DNA of 29,280 nucleotides from Tritrichomonas foetus (taxonomy: Eukaryota > Parabasalia > Tritrichomonadida > Tritrichomonadidae). Shown here in pieces: positions 19,284-27,580 of the stretch. Made by a program: the position numbers and the translations under genes. How positions within the stretch are numbered: the first letter of the stretch is position 1; each line of letters opens with the position of its first letter. The stretch is taken from positions 1 through 29,280 of the forward strand of contig MLAK01001174.1 of the NCBI GenBank assembly GCA_001839685.1, in the 5' to 3' direction. The notes under the pieces were generated by a model. It was not told the origin of the DNA and made no database searches. It worked only from the letters and a program-made list of their open reading frames with translations.

Positions 19284-20039
19284 ATGGGAAAAGCTCAAAC
19301 AAAGGGTAAGCAATCCAAGAAAATCAAGCAAGATACTTTCCTCAAGAAGGAATGGCGCCACGTTTATGTTCCAGGATATTTCGGAAAGCGTGAAATTGGT
19401 TATACAGTTTCACACAAATGCGCACGTGGAAAAGTTCCAGCCGATTACTTAAACAACCGCGTTTTCGAATTGTCTCATGGTGATCTCGTCGAAGAACAAT
19501 CACACGCCTATCGTCTCTTCTCATGGAAGTCTGTTGATGTCACAAACAATGATGTCCTTACAGTCTTCGCAGGAATGAGACTTTCAACAGATAAACTTTG
19601 CTCACTTCTCCGCAAGTATCGTACACTCATTGACGCTGAAGTTGATGCACGCACACCAGACGGCTTCATCCTCCGCCTTTCATCAATCTGCTTCACAAGA
19701 CGCCTCAATCCAAACAAGAAGGCCTGCTACGCCCAACAATCAAAGAGACGTGAAATCAGAGACGTTTGCATCCAATGCATGCGCGATGCCGTCGAAAAGA
19801 ACGGAATCCCAGAACTCTGCAACATGATCGTTGCCGAGCAAATCGAAAAAGCCATCGTCGAAAAGTGCGCAACAATCATGGCTGTCGACAATGTTTTTGT
19901 AACAAAGATCAAGGTCATCAAGGCTCCATCATACTCTGTCGAAGAACTCAAGAAGCTCCACCAAGGCCGCGCCGTCCAGAAAGCTTCTGCAGTCGCTCGC
20001 CCAGAAGAAGAAGCCGCTCCAGCTGAAGCTGCCGAATAA
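19284..20039 (+). CDS. RPS3A: 40S ribosomal protein S3a (eS1)
   Basis: A 251-residue protein matching eS1 throughout: FLKKEWRHVYVPGYFGKREI, NRVFELSHGDL, the TPDGFILRLSSICFTRR segment, KACYAQQSKRREIRDVCIQ and the VFVTKIKVIKAPSYSVEELK end. eS1 lies at the platform side of the small subunit and helps bind initiation factor eIF3. The C-terminus ends in an Ala/Glu/Pro-rich tail (EEEAAPAEAAE). Codon third positions are clearly richer in C than in neighbouring genes (ATC, CTC, GCC, CGC), as expected for a highly expressed gene. The stop lies in GAATAAAAG. A 120-base spacer separates its start from the divergent secreted-protein promoter. Confidence 0.96.
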   Translation: MGKAQTKGKQSKKIKQDTFLKKEWRHVYVPGYFGKREIGYTVSHKCARGKVPADYLNNRVFELSHGDLVEEQSHAYRLFSWKSVDVTNNDVLTVFAGMRLSTDKLCSLLRKYRTLIDAEVDARTPDGFILRLSSICFTRRLNPNKKACYAQQSKRREIRDVCIQCMRDAVEKNGIPELCNMIVAEQIEKAIVEKCATIMAVDNVFVTKIKVIKAPSYSVEELKKLHQGRAVQKASAVARPEEEAAPAEAAE

Positions 20040-20686
20040 AAGTACTTTTGATAACACCATTTGAATATCTATCTGCTTCTTTCTTTCCTTCTTTCTAAAT
20101 TATTTTCTCCCTTTAGTAAATCATTTTTTATTGGATATTTTTTCCTTTTTTCTTTTGATTTTCCTTTTTAGTTTTTTTTTATTTTTTTGGATTTGGAATT
20201 TCCAATGAGATGAGGCTTTATGCCATAAAAAAGTAAATGTAATATGACTTTGCGGACCCATCGGCTCATTCAGACATTGGAGGAGCCTCCTCGAAGTCGA
20301 AGAAGCGAAAGAGATAGCAAAGTTCATGTCACATTTAGTCATTTTTCCACTTTTGACCTTTATTTGGCCTTCACAACACGTTTTGCTAATTTTTAAGGAA
20401 ATAAAAGTTCTGTATTTGGAATAGCTTTTTTTATTGGTCAAATTTAATGATCATGTTTTTTACACTTTGTGAGATCTTGTGTGTTGGTTTTATAAGTGAG
20501 GCATATTATTTGGCATTACATTAAGCTGGTTCGATCAAAATATTATTCATGAATAATTTTTTTTTCTTCATTGATGATATAAATGTTTTAACTTCATGTG
20601 AAAAAGGTTTAAGTGTATGATGAGATTTAGTTTTCTCATCATCGGCAAAAAAGATTCTGCCAAAATCTTTAAACGGTCTCCAACTC
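20040..20686. other. eS1 3' flank with a GC-richer island
   Basis: A pyrimidine-rich tract (TTCTTTCTTTCCTTCTTTC near 20077-20095) and T-rich sequence follow the eS1 stop. At about 20250-20340 the base composition becomes markedly less AT-rich, with a GGAGG-AG-CCTCC inverted repeat. No long frame spans the island and no tRNA, snRNA or SRP RNA signature could be matched. A small non-coding RNA is possible. Confidence 0.35.
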
Positions 20687-21204
20687 ATGAATCATGAGAA
20701 TCAAATCGAGATCGCAAAGGCAATTGCCAAAGGGAAGACCAGTTTTATTCGGAAATTGGGTCTTAATAAGAAAAATGTCAACTTAGCCGTATTTTTTTAT
20801 TTTCTAATTTTAGATTTGTGAAAACGGCACATTGAAGGTCAAACCAAAAAGTGGAAAACCTTTCATAGAAAACATATCAAGTCCAACACCATTAATTTAC
20901 GCAATTCTCTGCGAGCAAGTTGATATTGTATTATATTTGATTTTACGACTCCATGCATCATTTGAAGTGTCTATCGTTCATTTTATTTTGAATAATGTTT
21001 AATTTCTTTGTTTTTGGTGTTTTTTAATTTTTGCATTGGTATCCAATTCATTTTGCAGCAGCTGTTTCTGATCATATGATTCTGTTTAATATGCTTCGTA
21101 TCGAAGGTACCGAGAATGAAATTCAACGACTATGTAATGATAAAATTTATTTTTCTTCATTTTTTCAACACCACTTCATGTTGCAGTTGCACAACAAAAT
21201 TTGA
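20687..21204 (+). pseudogene. broken 5' part of the ankyrin gene
   Basis: Three consecutive protein-like segments in different frames lead into the intact ankyrin frame. Segment 1 (20687-20788) starts MNHENQIEIAKAIAKGKTSF. Segment 2 (20814-20999) contains SPTPLIYAILCEQVDIVLYL. Segment 3 (21028-21204) contains YPIHFAAAVSDHMILFNML. Segments 2 and 3 read as ankyrin-type helices. The first junction could be a 25-base intron, 20789-20813, beginning GTATTTT and ending TTCTAATTTTAG, which joins the frames exactly. The other two breaks fall in T-rich tracts without a workable AG acceptor that keeps the PIHFA and TPLH motifs, so frameshift decay or sequence error is more likely there. Confidence 0.5.
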
Positions 21205-22292
21205 ATAATGTTTTAATCCTCCTTCAAGAAGGATCAGACGTAAATGCTGAAAATAAAGATGGAAATACACCACTCCATTTATGTGTAAGAACAAACAATA
21301 TGGAAATAGCGCGTGCTTTAATTGCAGCTGGTGCAAAATTCCGAATAAAAAATCATCATTATGAAACTGTCACATCTGCATCCAAATTTTATCAAAATAC
21401 AGAACTTTCTAATTTCATAAAAAATATTCGTACAAAAAAAGAAAAAAGAGGAGACTTACAAGAAATGATTCAAAAATATCTTTCAAACATTTACAACGAT
21501 AACTCTGAAGAAGAGGAAGAAGAAGAAATTAATTCACAACCAATACAGAATATTGAACAACAAAATCAAAATTTATCAAGTAAAAAAGAAGAAAATCACG
21601 AAAATCCAATAAATTCAAAAGTGCAAAACCATAAAAGTTTCGAAACCAAAACACAGACAGATGAGAAACATGAAAATCATTCAGAAAAAACTATTAAAAA
21701 AGAAAAAAATACTATTAATAAATCCAATAAAGAGAAAAAGTCAAAAAAGAATAAAAAGTCAGAAAACACAAAAAATAAGAACTCTAATCAAAAGAAATCT
21801 CAGCAAAAAGAAAGTCAAAATAATAATAATAATGATTACGACGAATACGATTATGATGAGGAAGAAGAAATTGATCATGATGTTCTTGATTTAATTTTAC
21901 AAAATTTGGAACAAATTTCAAACAGATTTTATCAATTATGTCAAGAGAAAAATATTGTGTTTGATGATGATGATGATGGAGAAATTGAAGAAAATCCAAA
22001 GTCAATTTCTGATGTTTGTACAAAAATTGGTGCAATTGCATCAAAAATTGATTTTATTGATTCACAGCAGCAGCACACTCAAAACAAGTCACTTTCACAA
22101 ACTGAAAACTCAAATTCATATCAAGACACAAATAGTGTTGACAACAAAGAAGATGTTTTGTTTGGTACTGGAGCAATTTGTGACATTTGTGGAGCGCAAG
22201 CAATAAAATCATGTAATCGGTGTAAACATAAATTCTGTGAAGAATGTATAGGCTCAACGCAGCATATTGAATTTCATTTAGATATGGATTGA
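21144..22292 (+). CDS. ankyrin-repeat protein with C-terminal zinc-binding motif (5' end undefined)
   Basis: The frame is open from 21144, but the ankyrin motif STPLHVAVAQQNLNNVLILL begins at 21165 without an ATG, so the true N-terminus lies upstream in the broken region. One complete repeat and a second follow (DVNAENKDGNTPLHLCVRTN, then EIARALIAAGAKFRIKN). The middle 200 residues are Lys/Glu/Asn/Gln-rich low complexity. The last 40 residues hold cysteine pairs CDIC, CNRC and FCEEC followed by two histidines, a B-box or HIT-like cross-brace zinc site. This suggests an adaptor-like protein. The stop is TGA, and a TAAA lies 13 bases on. Expression as a truncated protein from a later ATG cannot be excluded. 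Confidence 0.65.
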   Translation, partial: NLFFFIFSTPLHVAVAQQNLNNVLILLQEGSDVNAENKDGNTPLHLCVRTNNMEIARALIAAGAKFRIKNHHYETVTSASKFYQNTELSNFIKNIRTKKEKRGDLQEMIQKYLSNIYNDNSEEEEEEEINSQPIQNIEQQNQNLSSKKEENHENPINSKVQNHKSFETKTQTDEKHENHSEKTIKKEKNTINKSNKEKKSKKNKKSENTKNKNSNQKKSQQKESQNNNNNDYDEYDYDEEEEIDHDVLDLILQNLEQISNRFYQLCQEKNIVFDDDDDGEIEENPKSISDVCTKIGAIASKIDFIDSQQQHTQNKSLSQTENSNSYQDTNSVDNKEDVLFGTGAICDICGAQAIKSCNRCKHKFCEECIGSTQHIEFHLDMD

Positions 22293-23028
22293 TTTTTTTC
22301 TGTAATTAATAAATAGTATGTTAAAAGATTCATTTTTCATCTTATAATTAATTTTCACATTGGTCTGTATATCATTTATATCAAAGAGTTGTGGTTTCAC
22401 AAAAGTAAATCTTTATTTTGGTATATGATAATGACATATAACTATTAATATATGCTCATCTTTCAATCTTTCGAATGAATACAAATGAAATTAACTTTCG
22501 ATTGAATATATTCGTTATTTCAAAGATAGTATTGCTGTGGCATGTGTAAAAGCTCACATATGGTCTAATAATTTGTATATGAATAGATATACAAATATTA
22601 GTGTTCATTAAAATCAATATTATATTTTTTCAATAATAATTTAACAATTTCATAAGAACCATTGTAACATGCTCTATGTATCGCCTAGACATGAGATAAA
22701 AGCTAATTTGAGATGGAAACATCAAATTCCAGATTGTCTTGATGTTTATTCAATTACTTTTTTTGAGAAAATTTTGGTGATGTTTAATGTTAGATGCATA
22801 GAGACTTGAAATTTTAATGCTTGTTTGATGTAAAACTGCCATAATTTCAACTTACACCTCACGAAAGCTTATACATATTCATCAATTAGTGTTCAATACA
22901 AAACAGAAAAGACAAAATAAGAGAAGTAAATTAACATGTTTTTTTTTTATACTTTATGATCACTTTCACCATAATTAATATATGACAGGGTCATGAATTG
23001 TGTATAAAATAGAAGAAAAGAAAATAAT
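22293..23028. other. spacer with ankyrin relic
   Basis: Between the converging 3' ends of the ankyrin and minus-strand Vps24 genes there is no intact gene. It contains the ankyrin relic at 22598-22684 and otherwise AT-rich sequence. Just before the Vps24 stop the sense strand reads a pyrimidine-rich tract (TTTTCTTTTCTTCT). Confidence 0.5.
22598..22684 (-). pseudogene. orphan ankyrin-repeat fragment
   Basis: The minus strand encodes AIHRACYNGSYEIVKLLLKK then YNIDFNEH and a stop. This is a near-consensus trichomonad ankyrin repeat, but it is bounded upstream by an in-frame TAG and has no start or promoter. It lies on the opposite strand to the ankyrin gene 300 bases away and has different sequence, so it is a relic of another ankyrin gene rather than a local copy. 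Confidence 0.65.
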
Positions 23029-23634
23029 TTAAGTTGTGGCAAGTTTCACAAGTTCAGGATTTTCTTGGATTTCTGTGGGATCAATTGGAATAGGTTCAAT
23101 TTGTTTGGTCCCTGCTTTGTTGATTTCACCAACTATTTGGTTATAAATAAGTTTGGTTGCAAGTTCTTGATCTTCTGGTTCGGTATCATCAATAGCGTCC
23201 ATCGCATCATCCATCATTTCTTGGGCAATGCCGGACTTCTGCATTTCTTGTTGAAGTTTGCACATCGTTGCTTGAACTTCTGGAAGGCGAACAACTTGAT
23301 TCATCATATGTGTGATCTCAGCAGATTGTTGGAATGCACCACAAACTTTCGCTTGCGCAAGTTGAAGGTCGATTTGACGAACTAACGAATCAAGTTGAAC
23401 ACAAGTTTTCAAGATTTTTGAACGTGCTTTCTTTGAATTTGCAAGTTCTGCAACCAGTGGCATTACTGCGTCGCCTTGACCTTGTTTGATTAAAGTTTTC
23501 ACCTTTAGCTTGAGTCTTTCTTCTTCTCGTTCGATTTTTCTTGATTGACGTTCGACTTTCCTTCTTTCGTCTCTAATTGACTGTTTCCATATTTTAGCTT
23601 GTTCTTGAGGAGGCACTTTTTTACTACCAAACAT
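23029..23634 (-). CDS. VPS24: ESCRT-III subunit Vps24/CHMP3, copy 1
   Basis: A 201-residue protein beginning MFGSKKVPPQEQAKIWKQS. A strongly basic helix 1 (RRKVERQSRKIEREEERLKL) and acidic C-terminal half (MMDDAMDAIDDTEPEDQEL) are the Snf7/ESCRT-III design. LPEVQATMCKLQQEMQKSGI matches the Vps24/CHMP3 core (IPEIQATMRELSKEMMKAGI in human). It polymerises with Snf7 and Vps2 in membrane scission. The ATG at 23634 directly follows TCATTTTTG; a TTG codon just upstream is in frame but is not a start. The protein differs from the divergent copy at 24017 only at the extreme ends. The stop lies in CTTAAATT (TAAA). Confidence 0.92.
   Translation of the reverse strand: MFGSKKVPPQEQAKIWKQSIRDERRKVERQSRKIEREEERLKLKVKTLIKQGQGDAVMPLVAELANSKKARSKILKTCVQLDSLVRQIDLQLAQAKVCGAFQQSAEITHMMNQVVRLPEVQATMCKLQQEMQKSGIAQEMMDDAMDAIDDTEPEDQELATKLIYNQIVGEINKAGTKQIEPIPIDPTEIQENPELVKLATT
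23039..23564 (-). repeat. 526-bp inverted repeat, left arm
   Basis: Read by eye, the minus strand is identical to the plus strand of 24087-24612 over 526 bases. Identity starts inside the coding region about 70 bases after the ATG and stops about 10 bases before the stop codon. Outside these limits both coding ends and flanks diverge. Confidence 0.88.
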
Positions 23635-23643
23635 CAAAAATGA
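23635..23643 (-). promoter_or_regulatory. initiator TCATTTTTG of Vps24 copy 1
   Basis: The minus strand reads TCATTTTTG immediately before the ATG at 23634, giving a leader of about 7 nt. The divergent copy has TCATTG in the same place, so both genes keep an initiator despite otherwise unrelated upstream DNA. Confidence 0.5.
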
Positions 23644-23710
23644 TGTGAAAAAAATTTCGAAAAATTTTCTTTGCTATCGTTACATGATGTGAATATTTTA
23701 TGGATAACCG

Positions 23711-23722
23711 CCGGAATTCCGG
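23711..23722. repeat. 12-bp palindrome CCGGAATTCCGG
   Basis: A GC-bounded perfect palindrome within the 382-bp divergent spacer of the Vps24 pair, about 80 bases upstream of copy 1. It stands out in AT-rich DNA and could be a binding site for a dimeric regulator; no function is shown. Confidence 0.5.
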
Positions 23723-23971
23723 TCAATGTTTTTGAATACATTTCACACAATCTTGATGTATATTGAATACTTTTTCGATTGATGCAAAAATGGCAAATAT
23801 GAATAATTTTTCATCATCTGTCGTTTGAATAAAATGCTTATTTCTATTCAAATATTTCTTTCATATTTTTAATCTAATAAATGACAAATATTTGATGAAA
23901 TAAAATTTTTGATCGAGATATCCCCAAAAATAAAATCATGCAATAATAATAGGTCAATTCCAAGGTGAATT

Positions 23972-23992
23972 AACCCAGTAATTTTCTGGGTT
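23972..23992. repeat. 7-bp stem inverted repeat before Vps24 copy 2
   Basis: AACCCAG and CTGGGTT are separated by seven A/T-rich bases, ending 24 bases before the ATG at 24017. No counterpart lies upstream of copy 1. Confidence 0.45.
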
Positions 23993-24008
23993 TATTCGAA
24001 TAATTTTG

Positions 24009-24014
24009 TCATTG
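24009..24014 (+). promoter_or_regulatory. initiator TCATTG of Vps24 copy 2
   Basis: TCATTG lies two bases before the ATG at 24017 and fits TCA(+1)Y. The implied leader is about 6 nt. Confidence 0.45.
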
Positions 24015-24016
24015 AA

Positions 24017-24622
24017 ATGTTTGGGAAAAAGAAAGTCCCGCCACAAGAACAAGCAAAGATTTGGAAACAAACAATTAGGGAGGAACGAAGGAAAGTCGAA
24101 CGTCAATCAAGAAAAATCGAACGAGAAGAAGAAAGACTCAAGCTAAAGGTGAAAACTTTAATCAAACAAGGTCAAGGCGACGCAGTAATGCCACTGGTTG
24201 CAGAACTTGCAAATTCAAAGAAAGCACGTTCAAAAATCTTGAAAACTTGTGTTCAACTTGATTCGTTAGTTCGTCAAATCGACCTTCAACTTGCGCAAGC
24301 GAAAGTTTGTGGTGCATTCCAACAATCTGCTGAGATCACACATATGATGAATCAAGTTGTTCGCCTTCCAGAAGTTCAAGCAACGATGTGCAAACTTCAA
24401 CAAGAAATGCAGAAGTCCGGCATTGCCCAAGAAATGATGGATGATGCGATGGACGCTATTGATGATACCGAACCAGAAGATCAAGAACTTGCAACCAAAC
24501 TTATTTATAACCAAATAGTTGGTGAAATCAACAAAGCAGGGACCAAACAAATTGAACCTATTCCAATTGATCCCACAGAAATCCAAGAAAATCCTGAACT
24601 TGTGAAACTTGCTGCATCTTAA
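24017..24622 (+). CDS. VPS24: ESCRT-III subunit Vps24/CHMP3, copy 2
   Basis: A 201-residue Snf7-family protein starting MFGKKKVPPQEQAKIWKQTI. It differs from copy 1 only at a few N-terminal residues (K for S at position 4, T for S and E for D near 19-22) and in the last two residues (AS for TT). All of residues 25-198 are identical. Both copies are intact with their own initiator, so both are probably expressed. The stop lies in CTTAAAC (TAAA). The head-to-head arrangement with a non-homologous 382-bp spacer excludes a simple bidirectional promoter shared by duplication. Confidence 0.92.
   Translation: MFGKKKVPPQEQAKIWKQTIREERRKVERQSRKIEREEERLKLKVKTLIKQGQGDAVMPLVAELANSKKARSKILKTCVQLDSLVRQIDLQLAQAKVCGAFQQSAEITHMMNQVVRLPEVQATMCKLQQEMQKSGIAQEMMDDAMDAIDDTEPEDQELATKLIYNQIVGEINKAGTKQIEPIPIDPTEIQENPELVKLAAS
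24087..24612 (+). repeat. 526-bp inverted repeat, right arm
   Basis: Partner of 23039-23564. The arms are 522 bases apart. The last mismatch on the 5' side is at 24086 and the first on the 3' side at 24613, both inside the coding sequence. Confidence 0.88.
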
Positions 24623-24674
24623 ACTATTATCTTCTCTTTTTGCATAAATCATTATGATTCATTTCCATCGAGCT

Positions 24675-24780
24675 TTTTTCTGTTCTTCTTTCTTTTTCTG
24701 TTCTTCTTTCTTTATCTGTTCTTCTTTCTTTATCTGTTCTTCTTTCTTTATCTATTCTTCTTTCTTTTTCTATTCTTTTT
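24675..24780 (+). repeat. 18-bp pyrimidine minisatellite, about six copies
   Basis: Tandem units of TTTATCTGTTCTTCTTTC with A/T and G/A variants begin 53 bases after the Vps24 copy 2 stop. It is absent from copy 1, so it post-dates the duplication or lies outside the copied segment. Confidence 0.85.
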
Positions 24781-25026
24781 GTAAATCGAAGGGTGAATCA
24801 TTATCTGTCTTTCTCATTGAATAAGAATTAATACTCAATCGAGGAAATAAATTTAATAGATCATACGGATTGAGAGTGATGTCAATGTAAAATTACTTTC
24901 ATTTTGAAGATGAATTTACATGAGAATGTATATATTATTAAAACAAAGAAGAAATTATGAAAAAAGTTATACCTTTATTAATTCGTTGGAAAAAAGAAGT
25001 AATAATAATAATAAAAATCGACTTAC
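24781..25026. other. convergent spacer between Vps24 and nicastrin
   Basis: AT-rich 3' flanks with no gene. An (AAT)n-type run near 25000 precedes the nicastrin stop. Confidence 0.5.
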
Positions 25027-26856
25027 TTAGCTTTGGAGAAAGTTCATGTTATAGTTCCAGAATGCGCTCAATAAAGCAGAAAGGAGAACCCACAACAAAA
25101 TTCCAATTCCAACTGTAACACGGCCGCTGTAAAGTGAAGGAAGTGAGATAAAGTGAAGTTCTGTAGAATCCCAGTTTGCTTCACAATCAAATGGAAGTTC
25201 TAAGCTTTCGTTTACAACTGTTGTCTCCCATTCATCATCATCATATTCAAAGGCATTTGAATAAGCAGGATGTAAATTCATTGTATAGTTAACGCATTTG
25301 TTTCTGCTGATTGAGCATGATAATCCATATTCTGAGCAGTTTGCATCAGCGGTGCATGGAATATTAGTGATATTGAATGCAGTAGATTCCTTTAAAATGT
25401 CACGAACAAGCAAGTGCTTCATCTCCATAGTATATTGGTTATATACACCAGCGTAAAGAGAAACATGATCAGTTGGAACATTGGAAGTTGGGAAGAGTTG
25501 TTTAATGTATTGAGAATCAGCAGGTGCATTTACAAATGCCAACATTAACTCAGAAACGATAGTTTGATTGACTACTGGTTTATAAGTAATTCCGCAAAGT
25601 TTAGCCAAAGTATCAGCAAGGGTTTGTGAAGCTTTCGTAACAGCTTCTGGATTGTATAACACTTCTGATGGCATTCCATACCTGTTATTTGCTGGGAACG
25701 TTCCTTGGTAACCAGTTAACACAGCGTGCTTAATATTTGGAAACTTCTTAATAAAGCTGTTAACGGAAGATGGGGGAACACCTGGTAAAGAATCATCTGC
25801 CATTTCGACTGGAAGTGCAGAAGATGTACCAACAAGTGTTTTACCGAATTCACGGCCATTTTTATTTGTGTGAACGTATAAAGCTGATGCATTTGCAACT
25901 GATTTAATTTCAATAACAGTATCGAATGTTTCATCTTTTGGAATTGATTGAAATCCAAAATCAAGTCTGTAAGGCTTCATACAAATTGTCTTTTCTTTAT
26001 CCCATTTTTCACATTCGAATTTTTCAAGGTCTGTTAAAAACTTGGTGGATCCAAGAAATCCAAGTTCTTCGCCATCGAAAAATGCAAAACGAAGTTGTTT
26101 TTGCGCTTTCGACCAATCAACATTTTGGAAGGATTGGAGGGCAGCTAGAAGGGAAACAAATCCAGAAATAGAATAGTCTGCGCCAACATGGGCGTATGGG
26201 AAGAATCCAAAGGAGTCGAAGTTTGCAATCGCCCAAACAGATGATTTATTATAGTTTTCGTTGAATGAGCCGTACATGGAAAGGCCGCCAACCATTTGGC
26301 AATCTGATGCTTTGAGACACTTCTTACTGTTTCCACGAGAGAGCATATAAACTCTGATATAAATTCCAGCCTTTGATCCATACTTTTTGATGTGGGCTTC
26401 CAAATTTTCAACTTCGGCTTTTGGTGGATAAATGAATGGAAAGTCATAAATGTGCTGGACCATTGATGTGGCTCGTGGATTCCATTGGAAATCGTCAGGG
26501 GCTGTATAGCTCATGTATTGCCTGTTTGGGAATGGAACATCGGCCGAGTAGTCCACGCTGTCGTCGTTGGTGACAACAAAACCTTGAAGATATGGTTTTG
26601 GTGTATATAACTCGATAATCTTGTTGATGATTTCGTCCTTCATGAGACCGAGGGGAATAACGATGACTTCTGGGTAAGGGCGTTTGTTTGAAAGTAGGTT
26701 TTCGATATTAGTATTTTCGTTGATTTGGAGAATGCGACCGGAATATCCGTCAAATTTGGTTTTGGGACCAACCCAGCTTTCATGATTATGCATGCGGAAT
26801 AAAAAGTCGGCAGCAAACTGTTGGGAAAGAATGCCTTGAAGGAGAAGAAAAATCAT
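25027..26856 (-). CDS. NCSTN: nicastrin, gamma-secretase subunit
   Basis: A 609-residue type I membrane protein: a short signal peptide (MIFLLLQGILSQQ), a long lumenal domain and one C-terminal membrane span (VGIGILLWVLLSALLSAF). The M28-peptidase-like fold is seen in ANFDSFGFF, GADYSISGFVSLLAALQ, LRFAFFDGEELGFLGSTKF (about 255-273) and VPPSSVNSFIKKFPNIKHAV. These parallel nicastrin segments such as GETFDYIGSS and LPPSSLQRFL. Nicastrin is the substrate-gating subunit of the presenilin complex. Unusually, GEELGFLGS keeps the Glu-Glu pair of active M28 peptidases (Glu263-264), whereas His ligands are missing (NFD for HxD; GYQGTF in the human DHSGAF position), so catalysis is unlikely. A CTADANCSEYGLSC cluster lies near the C-terminus. 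A plain M28 peptidase is less likely given the C-terminal span. Confidence 0.85.
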   Translation of the reverse strand: MIFLLLQGILSQQFAADFLFRMHNHESWVGPKTKFDGYSGRILQINENTNIENLLSNKRPYPEVIVIPLGLMKDEIINKIIELYTPKPYLQGFVVTNDDSVDYSADVPFPNRQYMSYTAPDDFQWNPRATSMVQHIYDFPFIYPPKAEVENLEAHIKKYGSKAGIYIRVYMLSRGNSKKCLKASDCQMVGGLSMYGSFNENYNKSSVWAIANFDSFGFFPYAHVGADYSISGFVSLLAALQSFQNVDWSKAQKQLRFAFFDGEELGFLGSTKFLTDLEKFECEKWDKEKTICMKPYRLDFGFQSIPKDETFDTVIEIKSVANASALYVHTNKNGREFGKTLVGTSSALPVEMADDSLPGVPPSSVNSFIKKFPNIKHAVLTGYQGTFPANNRYGMPSEVLYNPEAVTKASQTLADTLAKLCGITYKPVVNQTIVSELMLAFVNAPADSQYIKQLFPTSNVPTDHVSLYAGVYNQYTMEMKHLLVRDILKESTAFNITNIPCTADANCSEYGLSCSISRNKCVNYTMNLHPAYSNAFEYDDDEWETTVVNESLELPFDCEANWDSTELHFISLPSLYSGRVTVGIGILLWVLLSALLSAFWNYNMNFLQS

Positions 26857-27580
26857 ATTTTTCGATACTAAATTTGAATATTTTATCGTCGGAGGTTATT
26901 TTAATTTATATCTGAAATTTGAAATTTTTATGTAACTTTTTCTATATAATTAGGAATTGTTATTTGCAACTTGTTTTATTTTGACCTTCATCACTTGATA
27001 ATTGACCTACTTTGTTTAGATAAAAAAACAATTTCTTCCCATTCTGATCGTATATATTCTAATATCGTAAATTACTCTTTGATATGATTGATAGTATGTG
27101 CGATTATCTGATGTTACAGTTATCTTTGTGACCAAGGATACCTTGTGCAATAGTCGCTTTGGCAACAATAAAATTTTTAAATTTTGCCAATTGTATTCAT
27201 CAGGTTTTTTGCATTTTTCTATAAGGTTTTGTCATGCTTGTAAGTTCTTTTAAGAATTTCAATTATTATTCCAAGGAATTATGCCCTTATAATATTCACT
27301 ATCATGAATTTTTTACAATTCTAAGCGTGTAGATATCTAAAATATCATTAAATTTATAAAGAATAGCATTATCGTTATTTCATATTGAGATATTCAATTT
27401 TCTCCCATAATCAAAAAAAAATTGGAAAAAAAAGATGTATTTCTATATTGTGATATCCTTCAAGAAATATCTATCAAATGTTGTCATGTTTTATTGAATT
27501 CATCCGTAAAAACAAAATAAAGCTCCAGGAAAGAGGATTTATCTCATGATGAATTTTTTTAAACTTTTTGAATGCAAAAC
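26857..27580. other. divergent spacer, nicastrin / MAN1
   Basis: AT-rich with no intact gene or RNA gene. Upstream of nicastrin only a weak initiator-like TCAAATT is seen. An in-frame TTG at 27568 extends the MAN1/Src1 frame but lies upstream of its promoter element and is not a start. Confidence 0.5.

Noticed and set aside
20121..20441. 106-codon minus-strand frame downstream of eS1
   Set aside because: Ends in Lys-rich translation of the T-rich tract, has no initiator, and lies in the eS1 3' flank. A real protein here is not excluded but unsupported.
21134..21186. Intron GTAATG...TTGCAG in the ankyrin gene
   Set aside because: It would restore the frame but remove the TPLHVAV motif that begins the ankyrin repeat, so a frameshift in the T-run is more plausible.
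23635..23637. TTG upstream codon as start of Vps24 copy 1
   Set aside because: The ATG at 23634 gives a protein of the same length as copy 2 and directly follows an initiator.
23039..24612. The Vps24 inverted repeat as terminal repeats of a transposon
   Set aside because: The arms are coding sequence with no element-like termini, flanking duplication or transposase between them.
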